Notes: generated by a model not told the origin, from the sequence alone. Positions 53,174-61,533 are shown, counted from the first letter of the stretch. The stretch is DNA of 64,000 nt from Streptomyces lavendulae subsp. lavendulae (GCF_002803845.1 NZ_CP024985.1:930001-994000), one strand, 5' to 3'. Made by a program: numbers and translations.

Positions 53174-54249
53174 GGCTGCTTCCTTCCGAGTTTGCCGACT
53201 GCGGGTCGCAGCGGGACGTCGAGCGCGTCGTAGAGCCCCGGTTCGGCCTCGACCAGCCAGTCGATGGCACCGACGAGCCGGCCGACGGCGGTGGCGTTGC
53301 CCCCGGCGGAGCGGTTGTCGTCCTCGTCGGTGCACTCGACGGTGACCTCGATGCGCGGGCGGCCCTCGATGACGACCCGGTGGGCCCCGCTCCCGTCGGG
53401 CGGGGTGGGCCAGTCGGGGGCGCAGGACGGGTGGATACGGGTGACGTGTTCGATGACGATGCGGGGCTCGCCCTCGACGATGCCCTGCACCTCGAAGCGG
53501 ATGGCGCCCTGGGTGCCGGCCTCGAACTCGCCCATGGTGCGGGTGGTCACGGTGGCGTCGAGGGCGCGCCGCTCCGAGGTCTCGCGGATCTCGTCGAGTT
53601 CCACGCCGAGGGCGCGGGCCATCATCCGGACCTGTCCGCCCCACACCGTGGTCGGGACGGAGGGCATGAGCATCATCGGCTCCTGGTCCATGGGCTGCCC
53701 CATGCCGACGAGGTGGCGGACCGAGTCCGGCTGGTCGTACGTGGAGTAGTCGAAGATCTCCTGGCAGCGGATCGCGTCCACCGTGCTGCCGAGGCCGCTG
53801 AGCAGCAGCGGGAGCACGTCGTTGCCCCAGCCGGGGTCGACGCCGGAGGCGAAGAGGGAGCCGCCGCCCTCCGCGACGGCCGCCAGGACCGGGTCCCGGA
53901 ACTCGGGCGGGGCGCCGCGGTGGTCGTAGAGGGGGTAGAGGGCGGGGCTGACGACGACCGCTCCGGCCGCGATCGCCCGGGTGATGTCGGTGAGGGCGTC
54001 GTCGGGACGGACGTCGCCGGACGCCGCGTAGACGACGGCGGCGGGGCGGGCGGCGAGCACCGCCGTGGCGTCGTCGGTCGCCGCCACCCCCAGCCGCCGG
54101 TCGAGTCCGGCGAGTTCGCCCGCGTCGCGGCCGACCTTGCCGGGGTTGTGGACGATCACTGCAGTGAGGACGAGCGCCGGGTGGGCCTCGACGGCGCGGA
54201 TCGCCGCGCGGCCGACGTTGCCGGTGCCCCAGACCACCGTGGGAATCAT
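53170..54249 (-). CDS. DapB-like NAD(P)H-dependent dehydrogenase family protein
   Basis: 359-residue protein with an N-terminal Rossmann fold like dihydrodipicolinate reductase (PTVVWGTGNVGRAAIRAVEAHP) and a larger C-terminal region (GVDPGWGNDVLPLLLSGL; MGEFEAGTQGAIRFEVQG). It is of the group annotated as NAD(P)H-dependent amine dehydrogenase-like, common near lipid and sterol genes in mycobacteria and relatives. ATG 54249 opens the Rossmann motif. It is convergent with the cholesterol oxidase by way of the AhpD-like gene, and a sterol link is only inferred. Confidence 0.8.
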   Translation of the reverse strand: MIPTVVWGTGNVGRAAIRAVEAHPALVLTAVIVHNPGKVGRDAGELAGLDRRLGVAATDDATAVLAARPAAVVYAASGDVRPDDALTDITRAIAAGAVVVSPALYPLYDHRGAPPEFRDPVLAAVAEGGGSLFASGVDPGWGNDVLPLLLSGLGSTVDAIRCQEIFDYSTYDQPDSVRHLVGMGQPMDQEPMMLMPSVPTTVWGGQVRMMARALGVELDEIRETSERRALDATVTTRTMGEFEAGTQGAIRFEVQGIVEGEPRIVIEHVTRIHPSCAPDWPTPPDGSGAHRVVIEGRPRIEVTVECTDEDDNRSAGGNATAVGRLVGAIDWLVEAEPGLYDALDVPLRPAVGKLGRKQP

Positions 54250-54347
54250 GCGCGGAGGGTAGCGAGGGGGCGCGAAGGTGCCCAGGGCCGTGGAGGAGGT
54301 TTTTCGGACGGCCGGGCGGTTCCGCGGAACCCGAGGGGGACGCCCCC

Positions 54348-54376
54348 TTGACCCGGCTGGTCCAGACCAATAGTTT
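54348..54376 (+). promoter_or_regulatory. Chitinase promoter with DasR-like site in the spacer
   Basis: TTGACC (54348-54353) and TAGTTT (54371-54376) are exactly 17 bp apart. The spacer contains TGGTCCAGACCA (54358-54369), TGGTC and its complement around CA, matching the core of the DasR responsive element (consensus ACTGGTCTAGACCACT). DasR is the N-acetylglucosamine-sensing repressor of chitin genes in Streptomyces. Confidence 0.85.
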
Positions 54377-54418
54377 CCGGCTCACGGGCACCACTCACCG
54401 CATCCGCAAAGGAAGCCC

Positions 54419-55747
54419 ATGCGCCGCAGCATGCTCGGAAGACTGGCCGTCGCCGCCTGCTCGCTCTCCCTGCTGACCGCCTTCGCCCCCGCCGCCGGCT
54501 CCTCCCCGCAGAACGGGGAGGGCCGTCACGACCGGGCGTTGCGCAGGGTCGGGTACTTCACCCAATGGGGCTTCTACGGGCGCGACTTCCAGGTCCGGGA
54601 CCTGGAGACGAGTGGCGCCGCGGGCAGGCTCACCCACATCGACTACGCCTTCGGCAACGTCGGCGCCGACGGCAGGTGCTTCACCGGGAACGTGCCCGGC
54701 GAGGCCGACGCGTGGGCCGACTACGTGCGCCCGCTCGACGCGGCCGACTCCGTCGACGGGGTGGCCGACACGGCGGAGCAGCCCCTGGCCGGCAACTTCA
54801 ACCAGCTGCGGGAGCTGAAGGCGAAGCATCCCGGGCTCAAGGTGATGATCTCGCTGGGCGGTTGGAGCTGGTCCCCCCACTTCTCGGACGCCGCCCTCAC
54901 CCCCGCCTCCCGCACGGCCTTCGTCCGGTCCTGCATCGACCTCTACATCAAGGGGAATCTCCCGCAGGACGGGTCACGGGGTGGCGCGGGTGCGGCGGCC
55001 GGCCTCTTCGACGGCATCGACCTGGACTGGGAGTGGCCCGGCTCGGCGGGTGACACCGACACGACGTACCGGCCGGAGGACCGGCGCAACTTCGCGGCGC
55101 TGGTCGAGGAGTTCCGCCGCCAGCTCGACGCGTACGGCCGCGAGCGGCGCCGGGGTTACGAGCTGTCGGCCTTCGTCCCCACCGCGCCTGCCAAGATCGA
55201 CGCGGGCTTCGACGTCCGCCGGATCATGCGCGGCCTCGACTTCGTCAACCTCCAGGGCTACGACTTCCACGTGTCCGGCGAGAAGACCACCGCCCAGCAG
55301 TCCGCGCTCCGCGCCCGGGACGACTTCAGCGTCGAGGGCACGGTGGAGGCCTGGCGCCGCCGCGGGGCGCCCGCGGGCAAGCTGGTGGTCGGCATGCCGT
55401 TCTACGGGCAGGGCTGGACCGGGGTCGGCGGCGGCGGTGACGGCATGGGGCAGCCCGCGACGGGCCCGGCGCCCGCCACCTGGGCGGCCGGGTACGAGGA
55501 CTACAAGGAGCTGAAGAAGCTGGCCGCCTCCGGCACCTACCGGGTGTACCGCGACCGGCGCGGCGGCCACGCCTGGCTCTTCGACGGCAGCACTCTGTGG
55601 ACGTACGACGACCCGCAGGTGCTGAACGCGAAGGCCCGCCACGTCCGCGAACAGGGCCTCGGCGGGGCGATGTTCTGGTCCCTGGACGGGGACACCGCCG
55701 ACGCGGAGCTGACCGCGGCCGTCGACCGGGGGCTGCGGGGCCGCTGA
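54419..55747 (+). CDS. Secreted GH18 chitinase
   Basis: 442-residue endo-type chitinase. A Sec signal (about 1-28) leads directly into a GH18 TIM barrel; there is no separate chitin-binding domain. SLGGWSWSPHFSD is strand 3, and the catalytic motif DGIDLDWEW has Asp198, Asp201, Asp203 and acid Glu205. LQGYDFH and GMPFYGQGW are later barrel strands, and GGAMFWSLDGDT the last. ATG 54419 has AAAGGAAG upstream. The DasR-like site in its promoter indicates induction by chitin breakdown products. Confidence 0.95.
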   Translation: MRRSMLGRLAVAACSLSLLTAFAPAAGSSPQNGEGRHDRALRRVGYFTQWGFYGRDFQVRDLETSGAAGRLTHIDYAFGNVGADGRCFTGNVPGEADAWADYVRPLDAADSVDGVADTAEQPLAGNFNQLRELKAKHPGLKVMISLGGWSWSPHFSDAALTPASRTAFVRSCIDLYIKGNLPQDGSRGGAGAAAGLFDGIDLDWEWPGSAGDTDTTYRPEDRRNFAALVEEFRRQLDAYGRERRRGYELSAFVPTAPAKIDAGFDVRRIMRGLDFVNLQGYDFHVSGEKTTAQQSALRARDDFSVEGTVEAWRRRGAPAGKLVVGMPFYGQGWTGVGGGGDGMGQPATGPAPATWAAGYEDYKELKKLAASGTYRVYRDRRGGHAWLFDGSTLWTYDDPQVLNAKARHVREQGLGGAMFWSLDGDTADAELTAAVDRGLRGR

Positions 55748-55758
55748 CCGGCTCCCCC

Positions 55759-55780
55759 GGACCGGCCTCCCGGCCGGTCC
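55759..55780 (+). terminator. Chitinase terminator
   Basis: GGACCGGCC (55759-55767) and GGCCGGTCC (55772-55780) form a perfect 9-bp stem with a 4-nt loop 11 bp after the chitinase stop. Confidence 0.8.
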
Positions 55781-55787
55781 CCCGACC

Positions 55788-55830
55788 GGCGCCGCCGGGC
55801 CGAGGAAAACCGTTCCGGCCCGGCGGCGCC
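55788..55830. terminator. Second, 14-bp hairpin before the serpin
   Basis: GGCGCCGCCGGGCC (55788-55801) pairs fully with 55817-55830 across a 15-nt loop. It lies between the chitinase terminator and the serpin -10 (TACCCT, 55838-55843), which is 7 nt before ATG 55851. Confidence 0.65.
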
Positions 55831-55850
55831 CCCCACGTACCCTCGCGCCC

Positions 55851-57050
55851 ATGAGGAACTCGACGGTACGCGCGGTCAACCGGCTCACGGAACGCTGGGC
55901 GGCCGCCGCCCCGGCCGCGGAGGCGGCCACCGTCTTCACCGCGGCCGGGCTCTGGCCGCTGCTCGCCCTCCTCGCGGACGGCGCCGGCGGCCCGGCCCGG
56001 ACGGAGCTGGCCGAGGCGCTCGGCATACCCGCCGGGGACGCGGCGCGGGCCGCGCGGGAACTGCTGGCCGGGCTGGGAGCCGTACGGGGGCTGCGGTCGG
56101 CGACCGGGCTGTGGACCCGCGAGGACCTGGCCCTGGAACCCGGCTGGTCGGCGGGGCTCCCGCCCGGCACGCGGGGCACGCTGAGCGGGGACCCGGACCG
56201 CGACCGTGAGGCGCTGGACGGCTGGACCCGCGAACGCACCGACGGCGAGATCGAGCGGATGCCGGTCGCGCTGCCCGAGGGGCCGGACCGGGTGCGGCTG
56301 CTGCTGGCCTCGGCGCTCGCGCTGCGGCTGAGGTGGATCCAGCCGTTCCGCGAGGGGTACGGAGAGCCGCACGAGGGCCCGTGGACCGGACGGCCCCTGC
56401 GCGTGCTGCGCCGCGACACGACCCTGCTGGACCGGGTGGGGGTGGCCCGGGGGCCCGGCGGGGCGGTCACCCTGCTGGAGGTGGTGGGGGACGCCGGGGT
56501 CGACGTCCACCTCGTGCTGGGCGAGCCGCGGGCCACCCCCGGGGAGGTGCTCACCACCGGCATCGGGGCGGTCACCCACGCCCTCCCCGCCACCGGCGTG
56601 AGCCTGCTCCCGAACGGCGCTCCCGGCCCCGGCCTGCGCGTCGGCACGGCGGTCTGCGCGTCCCCCGAGCCCCGGCTCTTCATCGAGACGGCCGCCTTCG
56701 AGGTGCGCGCGGAGCACGACCTCCTGGAGCGGGCCGGGGTGTTCGGCCTGGAGACGGCCTCGGACAGCGGCCGCGGCCACTTCCCCGGAATCGGCCCGGA
56801 GCCGCTCGCGGTGGGCTCGGCCCGGCAGGCCGCGGTGGCCCGCTTCCACGCGCTCGGGTTCGAGGCCGCCGCGGTGACGGCGATCGCCGCCGCGCCGGGC
56901 TCCGCGGCGCCGGGCCGGCGCTACCGGACCCGCGGGGCGAAGGTGGCCTTCGACCGGCCCTTCGGATTCCTGGCCGTCCACCGCACCTCGCGCCTGGTCC
57001 TCGCGGCGGGCTGGATCACGGACCCGGTTCCGTACCCGGACGGACCGTAG
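55851..57050 (+). CDS. Serpin-family protein
   Basis: 399-residue protein of the serine-protease-inhibitor fold, near the usual length. The reactive-centre hinge is recognisable as GFEAAAVTAIAAAPG (about 340-354), with small residues at the hinge as in inhibitory serpins, and the C-terminal signature KVAFDRPFGFLAVHRTSRLVL follows. There is no signal peptide, so it would act in the cytoplasm, perhaps guarding against misplaced protease. The start fits a leaderless transcript from TACCCT. The end overlaps the convergent kinase by 35 bp. Confidence 0.85.
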   Translation: MRNSTVRAVNRLTERWAAAAPAAEAATVFTAAGLWPLLALLADGAGGPARTELAEALGIPAGDAARAARELLAGLGAVRGLRSATGLWTREDLALEPGWSAGLPPGTRGTLSGDPDRDREALDGWTRERTDGEIERMPVALPEGPDRVRLLLASALALRLRWIQPFREGYGEPHEGPWTGRPLRVLRRDTTLLDRVGVARGPGGAVTLLEVVGDAGVDVHLVLGEPRATPGEVLTTGIGAVTHALPATGVSLLPNGAPGPGLRVGTAVCASPEPRLFIETAAFEVRAEHDLLERAGVFGLETASDSGRGHFPGIGPEPLAVGSARQAAVARFHALGFEAAAVTAIAAAPGSAAPGRRYRTRGAKVAFDRPFGFLAVHRTSRLVLAAGWITDPVPYPDGP

Positions 57051-58002
57051 CCGCCAGCGCGGCCGTGTCCGCGAAGGCCGGTACGCAGCCGGTGCCCCCG
57101 CGCCCCGAGACCGAGAGGGAGGCGGCCGCCACCCCGTGGGCAACCGCCCGCGCCAGGGTGTCTCCCAGGACGATCCGGGCCGTGGCCGTGCCGGTGAAAC
57201 AGTCCCCGGCGCCGGTCGCGTCGATGGGCGCCGGGTTGGGCGGCACCGGGAAGCGGGCCACGCGGGCGCCGTCGTCCAGCAACAGCCGCCCGGAGCCGCA
57301 GGTGACGGCCACGGCGCGGGCCCCCAGCGCCCGGTAGCGAGCCGCCGCGGCCCTCGGGTCGGCGGTGTCCACCAGCGCGACCGCGTCGGCCGGGCAGGAG
57401 GTCTTGAGCAGCCCGGTCATCGGCGCGATCCGGGCCAGCAGCTCCCGGGCCCCGTCGCGCCCGGTCAGCCGGGGGCGGTGGTTGGGGTCGTACGTGAGGT
57501 GCCCGCCGGCCGCGTGCACGGTGCGGGCGGCGTCCAGTACGGCCTCCCGGGCGCTCGGTGAGAGCGCGCCGGTGATCCCGCTGGTGATGAGCGCCCCGGC
57601 GCCGGACAGCAGTTCCCGCCAGGCCCCGGTGTGGGCCGGGGAGAGAGTGGAACCGGCGCTGCGGGTGCGCCAGTAGACGAACTCCCGCTCCCCCTCGGTG
57701 TCGGCGCCGACCAGGTAGGCGCCGTTGGGGCGGGGGGCGCGGTGGACGTGGGAGACGTCGATCCCGAGTTCGGCGGCGCGGCGCAGCAGCGGGCCGCCGA
57801 GTTCGTCGTCGCCGACGACCGCGAGGAGGGCGGTGCGCGCCCCGGCCGCCGCCGCGGCGGCCGCGGCGTTGAGGGCGTCGCCGGAGAAGGAGATGCGGGC
57901 GTCGGTTCCGTCGGCGGTCGCGCGCAGGGCGGTGCCGGCCTGGATCTCGACCAGGACCTCGCCCAGCACCAGGACGTCGTACGGGCGGGATGCGGCGGCC
58001 AT
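57016..58002 (-). CDS. PfkB-family sugar kinase, likely 2-keto-3-deoxygluconate kinase
   Basis: 328-residue ribokinase-like kinase. DVLVLGEVLVEI opens the fold, GGPLLRRAAELGIDVSHVHR follows, and the catalytic DATGAGDCFTG anion hole with its Asp is intact. The neighbour is a KDPG aldolase two base pairs upstream, so phosphorylation of 2-keto-3-deoxygluconate is the most likely reaction. ATG 58002 opens the fold. Control is probably by the divergent IclR regulator. Confidence 0.85.
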   Translation of the reverse strand: MAAASRPYDVLVLGEVLVEIQAGTALRATADGTDARISFSGDALNAAAAAAAAGARTALLAVVGDDELGGPLLRRAAELGIDVSHVHRAPRPNGAYLVGADTEGEREFVYWRTRSAGSTLSPAHTGAWRELLSGAGALITSGITGALSPSAREAVLDAARTVHAAGGHLTYDPNHRPRLTGRDGARELLARIAPMTGLLKTSCPADAVALVDTADPRAAAARYRALGARAVAVTCGSGRLLLDDGARVARFPVPPNPAPIDATGAGDCFTGTATARIVLGDTLARAVAHGVAAASLSVSGRGGTGCVPAFADTAALAATVRPGTEPGP

Positions 58003-58004
58003 CG

Positions 58005-58664
58005 TCAGCGCACCCCGCCGCCGGGCCCGCCGGGGTCCTCCCCGCACGCCTCGCAGCACGGTCCCGCCAGTTCTGCGAAGAGTGCCGCCAGCCGGGCCGG
58101 TTCGGCGGGCAGGCCGCTGCCGATGCCGACGGCGCCCGCGCCCGCCGCGAGCCAGGTGCGGACCTCGTCGGGCCGGATGCCGCCGGTCGGTATGAGCAGG
58201 GCGTCGGGGAGGACCGCCTTGAGGGAGCGAAGGAAGTCCGGGCCGCCCACGTGCGCGGGGAAGACCTTCGCGGCGCCGGCGGACCGGGCGGCGGTGGCGA
58301 TCTCGCCGGGGGTGAACCCGCCCTCGACGAACACCGCCGCGCGCCGCCGGGCGACCTCGCGGACCGCGGGGGCCGGGTAGGGGGAGACCAGGAATCCGGC
58401 GCCGGCGTCGAGCGCCTCCTCGGCCTGCGCGCCGGTGGTGACGGTGCCCACGCCGATCAGCGCGCGCCGCCCGCGGGCGTCGGTGAGCGCGGCGGTGCGG
58501 GCGACGGCCGAGGCCCAGCCGGGGGTGGAGGTGGTGAGCTCCACGGCGCGGCAGCCGGCGGCGAGCAGGTCCGTGGCGGCCCGGACGGCCTCGTCCGCGC
58601 CGGTGTTGCGCAGTACCGGCAGCAGGCGCTGGGCGGCCATCACCGCGTACGGATGACAGGACAA
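58005..58664 (-). CDS. eda: KDPG aldolase (Entner-Doudoroff type)
   Basis: About 219-residue class I aldolase that cleaves 2-keto-3-deoxy-6-phosphogluconate to pyruvate and glyceraldehyde 3-phosphate. LLPVLRNTGADEA is strand 1; VELTTSTPGW, LIGVGTVTTGAQAEEALDAGAGFLVSPY, and VFPAHVGGPDFLRSLKAVLP with the Schiff-base Lys in the usual strand follow. TTG 58664 is chosen as GGAGGG is 4-5 nt upstream; GTG 58643 and ATG 58640 are alternatives with no ribosome site. It forms an operon with the kinase. Confidence 0.85.
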   Translation of the reverse strand: MSCHPYAVMAAQRLLPVLRNTGADEAVRAATDLLAAGCRAVELTTSTPGWASAVARTAALTDARGRRALIGVGTVTTGAQAEEALDAGAGFLVSPYPAPAVREVARRRAAVFVEGGFTPGEIATAARSAGAAKVFPAHVGGPDFLRSLKAVLPDALLIPTGGIRPDEVRTWLAAGAGAVGIGSGLPAEPARLAALFAELAGPCCEACGEDPGGPGGGVR

Positions 58665-58679
58665 AGCACCCTCCGATGT

Positions 58680-58696
58680 GTTCCACGTAGTGGAAC
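58680..58696. promoter_or_regulatory. IclR-type operator, perfect 17-bp palindrome
   Basis: GTTCCAC-GTA-GTGGAAC is a 7-3-7 perfect palindrome located 15 bp before the aldolase start and 57 bp before the IclR start. The GTTCC/GGAAC arms are typical of IclR-family operators. A degenerate half-site, GTGGCGGAAC, follows at 58707-58716. Confidence 0.8.
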
Positions 58697-58720
58697 GAGG
58701 TATCGTGTGGCGGAACTTGG

Positions 58721-58732
58721 TGGTCCAGACCT
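58721..58732. promoter_or_regulatory. DasR-like half-matching site
   Basis: TGGTCCAGACCT differs at one base from the DasR-like core in the chitinase promoter. It lies 20 bp before the IclR GTG start. It may be a second dre or chance. Confidence 0.4.
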
Positions 58733-58752
58733 TACCCATGCGGGGAGATGAC

Positions 58753-59580
58753 GTGTCAACGGAGCAAGTGCCCGGCCGTGGATCCGAGGACGTGACGGGG
58801 GCCGCCGCCGAGGCGCCCGGGCCGGTGCGCGCAGGCCGTACCTCGGCCGCGGGGTCCGCCCTGGAGAAGTCCCTGCGGATCCTGGAGGCCGTGGCCGCGC
58901 CGGGCGGCCCGCACCGCCTCACCGACGTCATGACGGCGGCGGCGGTACCGAAGTCGAGCACCTTCCGGATCCTGGCCGCCCTGGCCGAGCAGGGCTTCGT
59001 CCGCGCGGAGGGCGACGGGCGCTACGGAACCGGCCCCCGGCTGCACGGGCTGTCGGCCCTGGTCCGCGCCGCGGAGCCGGCCGGCGTCGACGAGGTGCTG
59101 CGCGAACTGCGCCGGGAGACCGGCCAGACGGTGCACCTGGCCCTGCACACCGGGGAGACCATCACCTACGTCCGCAAGCTGGAGGCAGACCAGCCCTTCC
59201 GGACGGCCTCGCGCGTCGGCACGCGGATGCCCCTGCACACCACGGCGATCGGCAAGAGCGTCCTGGCCCTGCTGCCGCCGGAGGAGGTCCGGGCCCTGGT
59301 CGCCTCGGCCGGCCTGCCGCGCCGCACCCCGAGGACGCTGACCACGGCGGCGGAACTGGAGGCGGAACTCGCGGCGGTGCGCGCGCGGGGGTTCGCCGTG
59401 GACGACGAGGAGAACGAGCCGTCGATCCGCTGCGCCGGGGTGGCCGTCCCCGGACCGGACGGCCGGCCGCTCGGCGGGGTCTCCGTCACCACCGTCACCT
59501 TCCTGGTCTCCCGTCAGGAGGCCGAGGGGTACGCGCCCGCCCTGCGGGCGGCCGCGAAGGCGCTGGCCCCGCTGCTCTGA
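58753..59580 (+). CDS. IclR-family regulator, KdgR-like
   Basis: 275-residue regulator. A winged helix-turn-helix occupies about residues 38-95 (KSLRILEAVAAPGGPHRLTDVMTAAAVPKSST split by a turn), and the effector domain has the family signature MPLHTTAIGKSVLALLPPEE and VDDEENEPSIRCAGVAVP. GTG 58753 has GGGGAGA at 5 nt; ATG 58738 is an alternative. It is divergent from the kinase/aldolase genes, matching KdgR control of KDG metabolism. Confidence 0.85.
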   Translation: MSTEQVPGRGSEDVTGAAAEAPGPVRAGRTSAAGSALEKSLRILEAVAAPGGPHRLTDVMTAAAVPKSSTFRILAALAEQGFVRAEGDGRYGTGPRLHGLSALVRAAEPAGVDEVLRELRRETGQTVHLALHTGETITYVRKLEADQPFRTASRVGTRMPLHTTAIGKSVLALLPPEEVRALVASAGLPRRTPRTLTTAAELEAELAAVRARGFAVDDEENEPSIRCAGVAVPGPDGRPLGGVSVTTVTFLVSRQEAEGYAPALRAAAKALAPLL

Positions 59581-59610
59581 GCCGTCCGGCCGCGCGCGCG
59601 GAGCGGCTCC

Positions 59611-59637
59611 GGGAACTTTCCCGGAAACTTCTTCCGG
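59611..59637. promoter_or_regulatory. Overlapping palindromes before the sigma-CAP gene
   Basis: GGGAA-CT-TTCCC (59611-59622) and CCGGAA-ACTTC-TTCCGG (59621-59637) adjoin. They contain GGAACT and GGAAAC, which resemble ECF -35 elements, 82-108 bp upstream of the ATG. Autoregulation is possible but the -10 is not clear. Confidence 0.45.
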
Positions 59638-59718
59638 ATAAGTGTTATCGGGGCCCCACTCGACGGTCTCCCAGTTATTGGGCATCATCGACCGCCGGTA
59701 CGGACAGGGACTTTTCAC

Positions 59719-61401
59719 ATGAGTACACAGCACACGGCAGCGCTGGTGGCAGCGGCCCGCGCGGGCGACCCCCGCGCCCAGGACGAGCTCGTCAGCACCC
59801 ACCTGCCGCTCGTCTACAACATCGTCGGACGCGCCCTGAACGGGTCGTGCGACGTGGACGACGTCGTACAGGACACGATGCTGCGCGCGCTCGACGGGCT
59901 GGGCGACCTGCGTGCGGACGAGAGCTTCCGGTCCTGGTTGGTGGCGATCACGATGAACCGGGTGCGGGCGCACTGGCAGTCCCGCCAGAACGGCCCCGGG
60001 CAGAGCGGCCTGGAGGAGGCCGGGGACCTCGCCGACCCCGGCGCCGACTTCGCCGACCTGACCGTCACCCGGCTCCACCTGTCGGGGCAGCGGCGCGAGA
60101 CCGCCCGCGCCACGCGCTGGCTGGAGCCCGACGACCGGGCGCTGCTGTCGCTGTGGTGGCTGGAGTGCGCCGGGGAGGTCACCCGGGCCGAGATGGCCGC
60201 GGCGCTGGAGCTGACCCCGCAGCACGCGGCGGTGCGGGTCCAGCGGATGAAGGCGCAGCTGGAGTCGGCCCGGGTGGTGGAGCGGGCGCTGGAGGCGCAG
60301 CCGCCCTGCGAGGGGCTGCGGGCGATGACGGGCACCTGGGACGGGCGGCCCTCCGCCCTGTGGCGCAAGCGGATAGCCCGGCACGCCCGGGAGTGCCTGC
60401 GCTGCTCGGGGCTGTGGAACGGTCTGGTCCCGGCGGAGGGGCTGCTGGCCGGTCTGGCGCTGGTCCCGGTGACGGCGGCGCTCCTGGCGGGCGTACGGTC
60501 GGCCGTCGCCGGCGCGGCGGCGTTCACCCCGGCGGGCGCGGCCTTCGCGGGGGCGGAGACCCAGCTCGCCCCGGTGGTGTCCGGACCGGGCCGGGCGGCG
60601 CGCCGCAAGGGCGGCGACACGGGCGACGCGGGCTCCGGTGCGGACGCCGGCCGCGGGGCGCAGCGCAGGAAGCGGCAGAACCGGCGCCGGGCGATCGGCG
60701 GGGCGGTGGTCGCCGCGTGCGTGGCGGGCGGTGGCCTGGTCTACCTCGGCTCGCTGCCCGGCAAGCGGGGCGTGGAGGCGGGCGGCGGCGCGTCCGCGTC
60801 CCCGCTGGCCGCGCTGTCGGCCCCCGACGCGAACGCGGGGGCACCCTCCGCGTCGGCCTCGCCCTCGCCCTCCGCTTCGGCGTCTCCCTCGCCTTCGGCG
60901 TCCGCTTCCGCTTCGGCCTCGCCCTCGCCTTCCACCAGCTCGTCGAAGGCCCCCGCGCCCACGCAGCCGAAGACCAGTGCCCCGCGCCCGCCCGCCCCGG
61001 CTCCGGCGCCCGCCCCCGCGGGGGTGGCGGGGCAGGTCATCGCCCTGGTCAACTCCGAGCGGGCGGCGGCGGGCTGCGGGCCGCTCAAGGAGGACGCGCA
61101 GCTGCGTTCCGCGGCGCAGGGGCATTCGGACGACATGGCGCAGCGGAACTACTTCTCGCACACCGACCCCGACGGGGGTGACCCGGGAACGCGGACGACG
61201 GCGGCCGGGTACCGCTGGTCGACGTACGGGGAGAACATCGCGATGGGCCAGCAGACGGCGCAGGACGTGATGGACTCCTGGATGAAGAGCCCGGGTCACC
61301 GGGCCAACATCCTGAACTGCTCCTTCAAGGACATAGGTGTCGGCATGCGCCCGGGTGCGGGCGGCCCCTGGTGGACGCAGAACTTCGGCGCCCGCATGTG
61401 A
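59719..61401 (+). CDS. Sigma factor fused to zinc anti-sigma motif, membrane helix and extracellular CAP domain
   Basis: 560-residue single-chain regulator. ECF-type sigma2 lies at about 20-90 (DVDDVVQDTMLRAL, FRSWLVAITMNRVRAHW) and sigma4 at about 130-190. HARECLRC at 222-229 is the HxxxCxxC zinc anti-sigma motif. A hydrophobic stretch follows at about 240-268, then a basic patch (RRKRQNRRR), one clear membrane helix (about 325-348), a Ser/Pro linker (about 350-430) and a C-terminal CAP/SCP domain (HSDDMAQRNYFSH, GENIAMG, SPGHRANILN). The basic patch places sigma inside and CAP outside. It may sense a cell-wall or extracellular signal and release or reshape the sigma part; no mechanism is known to me. 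ATG 59719 has AGGGA 8 nt upstream. Confidence 0.85.
   Translation: MSTQHTAALVAAARAGDPRAQDELVSTHLPLVYNIVGRALNGSCDVDDVVQDTMLRALDGLGDLRADESFRSWLVAITMNRVRAHWQSRQNGPGQSGLEEAGDLADPGADFADLTVTRLHLSGQRRETARATRWLEPDDRALLSLWWLECAGEVTRAEMAAALELTPQHAAVRVQRMKAQLESARVVERALEAQPPCEGLRAMTGTWDGRPSALWRKRIARHARECLRCSGLWNGLVPAEGLLAGLALVPVTAALLAGVRSAVAGAAAFTPAGAAFAGAETQLAPVVSGPGRAARRKGGDTGDAGSGADAGRGAQRRKRQNRRRAIGGAVVAACVAGGGLVYLGSLPGKRGVEAGGGASASPLAALSAPDANAGAPSASASPSPSASASPSPSASASASASPSPSTSSSKAPAPTQPKTSAPRPPAPAPAPAPAGVAGQVIALVNSERAAAGCGPLKEDAQLRSAAQGHSDDMAQRNYFSHTDPDGGDPGTRTTAAGYRWSTYGENIAMGQQTAQDVMDSWMKSPGHRANILNCSFKDIGVGMRPGAGGPWWTQNFGARM
60847..60945 (+). repeat. Ser/Pro/Ala low-complexity coding repeat
   Basis: The linker of the sigma-CAP protein is built from near-repeats of SASPSPSAS, with the DNA alternating GCTTCGGC- and TCGCCCTC-like blocks. 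It is in frame and may vary in length between strains. Confidence 0.7.
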
Positions 61402-61533
61402 CCGGCCGCCCCGGGTGACCACCCGGTCCGCGTGCCGGGCCCGACCCGTCCGGACCTCCCCCCATCCCCTGTTTGTCTCAGAATCCGGGCAAGATAGGGC
61501 CTGGAACAGAACGGGCAGATCACAGGGGGCGGG

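Noticed and set aside
60847..60945. Repeat as a mobile or CRISPR-like element
   Set aside because: It is in frame and encodes a Ser/Pro/Ala linker of the sigma-CAP protein.
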